Origin: Pedomonas sp051304405
Lineage (GTDB): Bacteria > Pseudomonadota > Alphaproteobacteria > Sphingomonadales > Sphingomonadaceae
NCBI RefSeq assembly: GCF_051304405.1
Contig: NZ_JBPPGG010000001.1
Location: forward strand, 620,001-684,000
Reading direction: 5' to 3'
DNA length: 64,000 bases
Numbering within the stretch: position 1 is the first letter of the stretch; each line of letters opens with the position of its first letter. The notes under the pieces were generated by a model, which saw nothing but the letters and a program-made list of their open reading frames with translations, did not search any database and was not told where the DNA came from. A program made the position numbers and the translations under genes. Shown here piece by piece: positions 61,823 through 64,000 of the stretch.

Positions 61823-63304
61823 ATGACAACAATTCTGAACCTCCTGAGAGGCTTCGAGGCGCGGCATTTCCTATTCGTTCTCGCCGCTGTTGGTCTGACC
61901 CTTGTCGCCTCCGAAGCGTCGGCGCAAGCCGTAACGCAGCCCGATGCGAAATTCGACGGCCTTCTAAGCCTCATTCAGCAGAACTCGGAACAATGGAACA
62001 GCCGTTTGCTAGGCTTCGCTCTGCGCCTGTTCTGGACGTTAGCAGCCATCCAACTCGTGATCACGTTCTTTCCCATGGTGCTGCGACAGGCCGAGCTAGG
62101 CGACATTGCCCATGAGCTTGTTAAGTACATCCTTGTTATCGGATTCTTCTACGAGATTCTGGCGCACTCCACCTACTGGGCGAACGCAGTAATTCAATCT
62201 TTCCGTGACGCGGGTGGCGCTGCGATTGGGCAAACCGCCGCTATGCAGCCCAGTGATATTTTTGCTCTGGCGGTCGAGTTCGCCAACACCATTGGCAACG
62301 TCCATACCATCAACCCGCTCGCGGCATTTTCAATCACCATAGCAAGCGCCTGCGTCTTGCTGAGTTTCGCCTTCATCGCCGCGTTCATGGCTGTGACGCT
62401 GGTCGAATCCTACATCGTCATCAATGCCTCGGTGCTGCTGTTGGGATTCGGCGGATCGCAATGGACCCGCGAGTACGCCATAGCGATGCTCAAATATGCG
62501 GTCGCTGTTGGCGCCAAACTCTTTGTGCTGACGCTACTGGTCGGCCTTATCGCTCAATCCGCACATGACTGGCAGGCTGCTTACAACCATACCGACAACG
62601 CCTCAATGTGGACGATGGTGGGCCTCGGCTTCACCTGCGCCTATCTCGCAAAGACGATTCCTGACCTTATCCAAAGCTTGATCTCGGGTGTCTCGTTTGG
62701 CGGCGGCGGCGCGCTCGGCGGCATGGCAGCAACCGCACTGAGCGTTGGTGCCGGAGTCGGGGCTGTCGCGGCGGCGGGCGGCCTCGGTGGGGCCGCTGCG
62801 GCGGCAGGCGAGGCAGCGGGTGCGGGCCAAGGTGTTGGGGGATTGGCAAGCCTGATCAACAACAGCATAGCCGGCGGCGCTCCATCGCCAGCCGCTGCCA
62901 CTGGTGGGGCGGATATGGACGGTATGAAAACCGTCGCATCTACGCTTTCTCCGCGCACGGGCGGCAACGCACAATCGGCAAGCAAACCAACCAATCCGCC
63001 TGCTGCTGCACCAGCACCGGCCGGTGCAGGTAAGGTGACCAAGGTGGTAGCCGGTGCGACCTCCGCTGTCGCAACAACCGCTGCCGTCGCCGGGAAACTA
63101 GCTTCCATTTCCGTGCCCGGCATGGAGGGCGCTGCGAATCTGCCTATCAGCGGACCTCCCCAAATGCCCGGCACAAGCACAGAAGGCGAAAACAACCCGC
63201 CTCCCGTTAATGGGGAAAACCTGATCCAGCCGGCCGAGCCTCGGCCCTCCCCTATGTTTGACCTTTCTTTTCAATCATCGGCGGTCAAACCGCCCAAGGA
63301 GTGA
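61823..63304 (+). CDS. trbL: P-type conjugative transfer protein TrbL
   Basis: A 493-residue polytopic inner-membrane protein, equivalent to VirB6, that forms part of the conjugation channel. A signal-like first helix ends near residue 35 (ASAQA). About six more helices follow to residue 300, including 'LVESYIVINASVLLLGFGGSQWTREYAI', whose core 'FGGSQWT' is a TrbL signature. The C-terminal 190 residues are Gly/Ala- then Pro-rich and cytosolic. ATG 61823 is supported by GGGAGG; the frame to 61649 overlaps the TrbK-position gene. Confidence 0.92.
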   Translation: MTTILNLLRGFEARHFLFVLAAVGLTLVASEASAQAVTQPDAKFDGLLSLIQQNSEQWNSRLLGFALRLFWTLAAIQLVITFFPMVLRQAELGDIAHELVKYILVIGFFYEILAHSTYWANAVIQSFRDAGGAAIGQTAAMQPSDIFALAVEFANTIGNVHTINPLAAFSITIASACVLLSFAFIAAFMAVTLVESYIVINASVLLLGFGGSQWTREYAIAMLKYAVAVGAKLFVLTLLVGLIAQSAHDWQAAYNHTDNASMWTMVGLGFTCAYLAKTIPDLIQSLISGVSFGGGGALGGMAATALSVGAGVGAVAAAGGLGGAAAAAGEAAGAGQGVGGLASLINNSIAGGAPSPAAATGGADMDGMKTVASTLSPRTGGNAQSASKPTNPPAAAPAPAGAGKVTKVVAGATSAVATTAAVAGKLASISVPGMEGAANLPISGPPQMPGTSTEGENNPPPVNGENLIQPAEPRPSPMFDLSFQSSAVKPPKE

Positions 63305-63308
63305 TGCT

Positions 63309-63626
63309 ATGAATCTGCTCGCTGACTACCTGCAAACCATGCTGATCTTCATTGTCGTCAGCACCATGGCTGTTTTCGCGCTCTATGCTATTGGCCGCTG
63401 GGTACAGCCGCGCCTCCGCGCTCGCGGGTACGGGCCAACGCTCGATGCCCTTGCCGGCTGGCATGGCCGCATGTCGCGATCGGGTGCGCTGCATTCCCTC
63501 CATGCACTGCGCGCCATCCACAGCCTGCCTCTCTACGGTTCGCGGCATCAGCGCGAAACCATCGACATGATGATTGTCCGAATGCAGCGGGAAACCGATC
63601 CCACCCGGCGCGATACCTACAGGTGA
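63309..63626 (+). CDS. Small membrane protein after trbL, unknown
   Basis: 105 residues, not recognised. One membrane helix (about 9-30, 'MLIFIVVSTMAVFALYAIGRW') precedes a basic cytosolic domain rich in Arg and His ('GWHGRMSRSGALHSLHALRAIHSL'). It begins 2 bp after the trbL stop codon, so it is part of the trb operon. It does not resemble TrbM or TrbN, the RP4 genes found there. Confidence 0.65.
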   Translation: MNLLADYLQTMLIFIVVSTMAVFALYAIGRWVQPRLRARGYGPTLDALAGWHGRMSRSGALHSLHALRAIHSLPLYGSRHQRETIDMMIVRMQRETDPTRRDTYR

Positions 63627-64000
63627 AGGTTTGTCCCGCGTCGGATCGCGCGGGGCATCCCTCTAGAAAGCGATTTCCGGGCCGTAGAGTGATTTTGACG
63701 CTCTGACCCACCTTACCCCCTTGCCCTTGTCCGAAAAACGCTTCACGGCTCGCTAGGGCGCTCCTGGGCATGACCGATTACACGTACCCCCTCCCGCTTC
63801 CTTTTGGTGCCTTTTTTCGTTTGTCCGTCAAACGACCGTTTGGCGGACACCTGCGATGTGTCCGTTATCCTCGGCTCTGCGATGAGTTTCCGGACAGAAT
63901 AGAAAAACGGACAGAAAGCGGACACTCGATACGCAGGATCGAAAACGGCAAGTGACCCTGCGGCGAAAGCCGCCGCAGGTCCGCGCCTAGTGGATTATCT
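63627..64000. other. Non-coding end of the window with CGGACA cluster
   Basis: 374 bp without a credible gene. Its main content is the motif cluster at 63822-63924. The short open frames across it lack ribosome-binding sites and family features. A conjugation gene probably starts beyond the window. Confidence 0.5.
63822..63924. repeat. Six CGGACA motifs in 103 bp, both orientations
   Basis: TGTCCG starts at 63822 and 63859; CGGACA starts at 63844, 63891, 63908 and 63919. The first pair forms a long dyad (GTCCGTCAAAC, GACC, GTTTGGCGGAC; one mismatch) and the next a perfect one (CGGACAC, 7 bp, GTGTCCG). It looks like a multi-site operator or iteron block. Confidence 0.8.

Overview
The window is a very GC-rich alphaproteobacterial chromosome. 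Sphingomonadales is the best guess. It rests on the panB / YfgM-like / bamB / der gene order, an NfrB-like glycosyltransferase followed by an NfrA-C-terminal protein, an ATM1-type exporter and the TonB-receptor/autotransporter complement. No rRNA or marker gene fixes the genus. Positions 10976-10985 are an assembly gap flanked by poly-G.

Positions 1-42200 are mostly housekeeping and stress genes: tRNA-Gly; a GNAT enzyme with an MHS-type transporter; a BrnT/BrnA toxin-antitoxin pair whose toxin looks frameshifted; a copper module (cueR, copA with a 19-bp-spacer MerR-type promoter, an ATM1-like ABC exporter); a possible small RNA upstream of a REC-EAL phosphodiesterase; crotonase and two medium-chain dehydrogenases; thyA; the NfrB/NfrA-like pair; pepN; a chemoreceptor; a DMT transporter; a threonine aldolase; corA; der-bamB-TPR; panB; a class C serine hydrolase; an OhrR-type regulator with a TAT-exported perhydrolase-like enzyme sharing three operator copies; a 1526-residue autotransporter; and a divergent TetR/FAD-monooxygenase pair with two matching palindromes.

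Positions 42200-47550 hold a dead TonB-dependent receptor gene with a nonsense codon, a frameshift and an inserted ISL3-family element. The element is 2846 bp long, has 26-bp perfect terminal repeats and an 8-bp target duplication, and carries an antirepressor-like gene, an unknown gene and a 53-residue ribbon-helix-helix gene ahead of its transposase. A PDZ protein gene lies upstream of the receptor.

From about 48 kb to the end, GC falls visibly and the content is accessory. First comes a defence operon: a WYL regulator, HsdM, HsdS, a COG2865-type AlbA_2/ATPase protein, HsdR and a YgjP-type metallopeptidase. An IS3 OrfA remnant and a lone HigA-like antitoxin follow. The last part is an RP4-like conjugation region: two tandem traJ homologues, a candidate oriT, a traC-like gene, trbJ, a TrbK-position gene and trbL. 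No relaxase, coupling protein or integrase lies inside the window.

The most unusual structure is a pair of inverted arrays of a 5-6-bp core (WTCGCR) repeated exactly every 10 bp. They flank the two small genes between the oriT candidate and trbJ. A second, unrelated cluster of six CGGACA motifs lies at 63822-63924.
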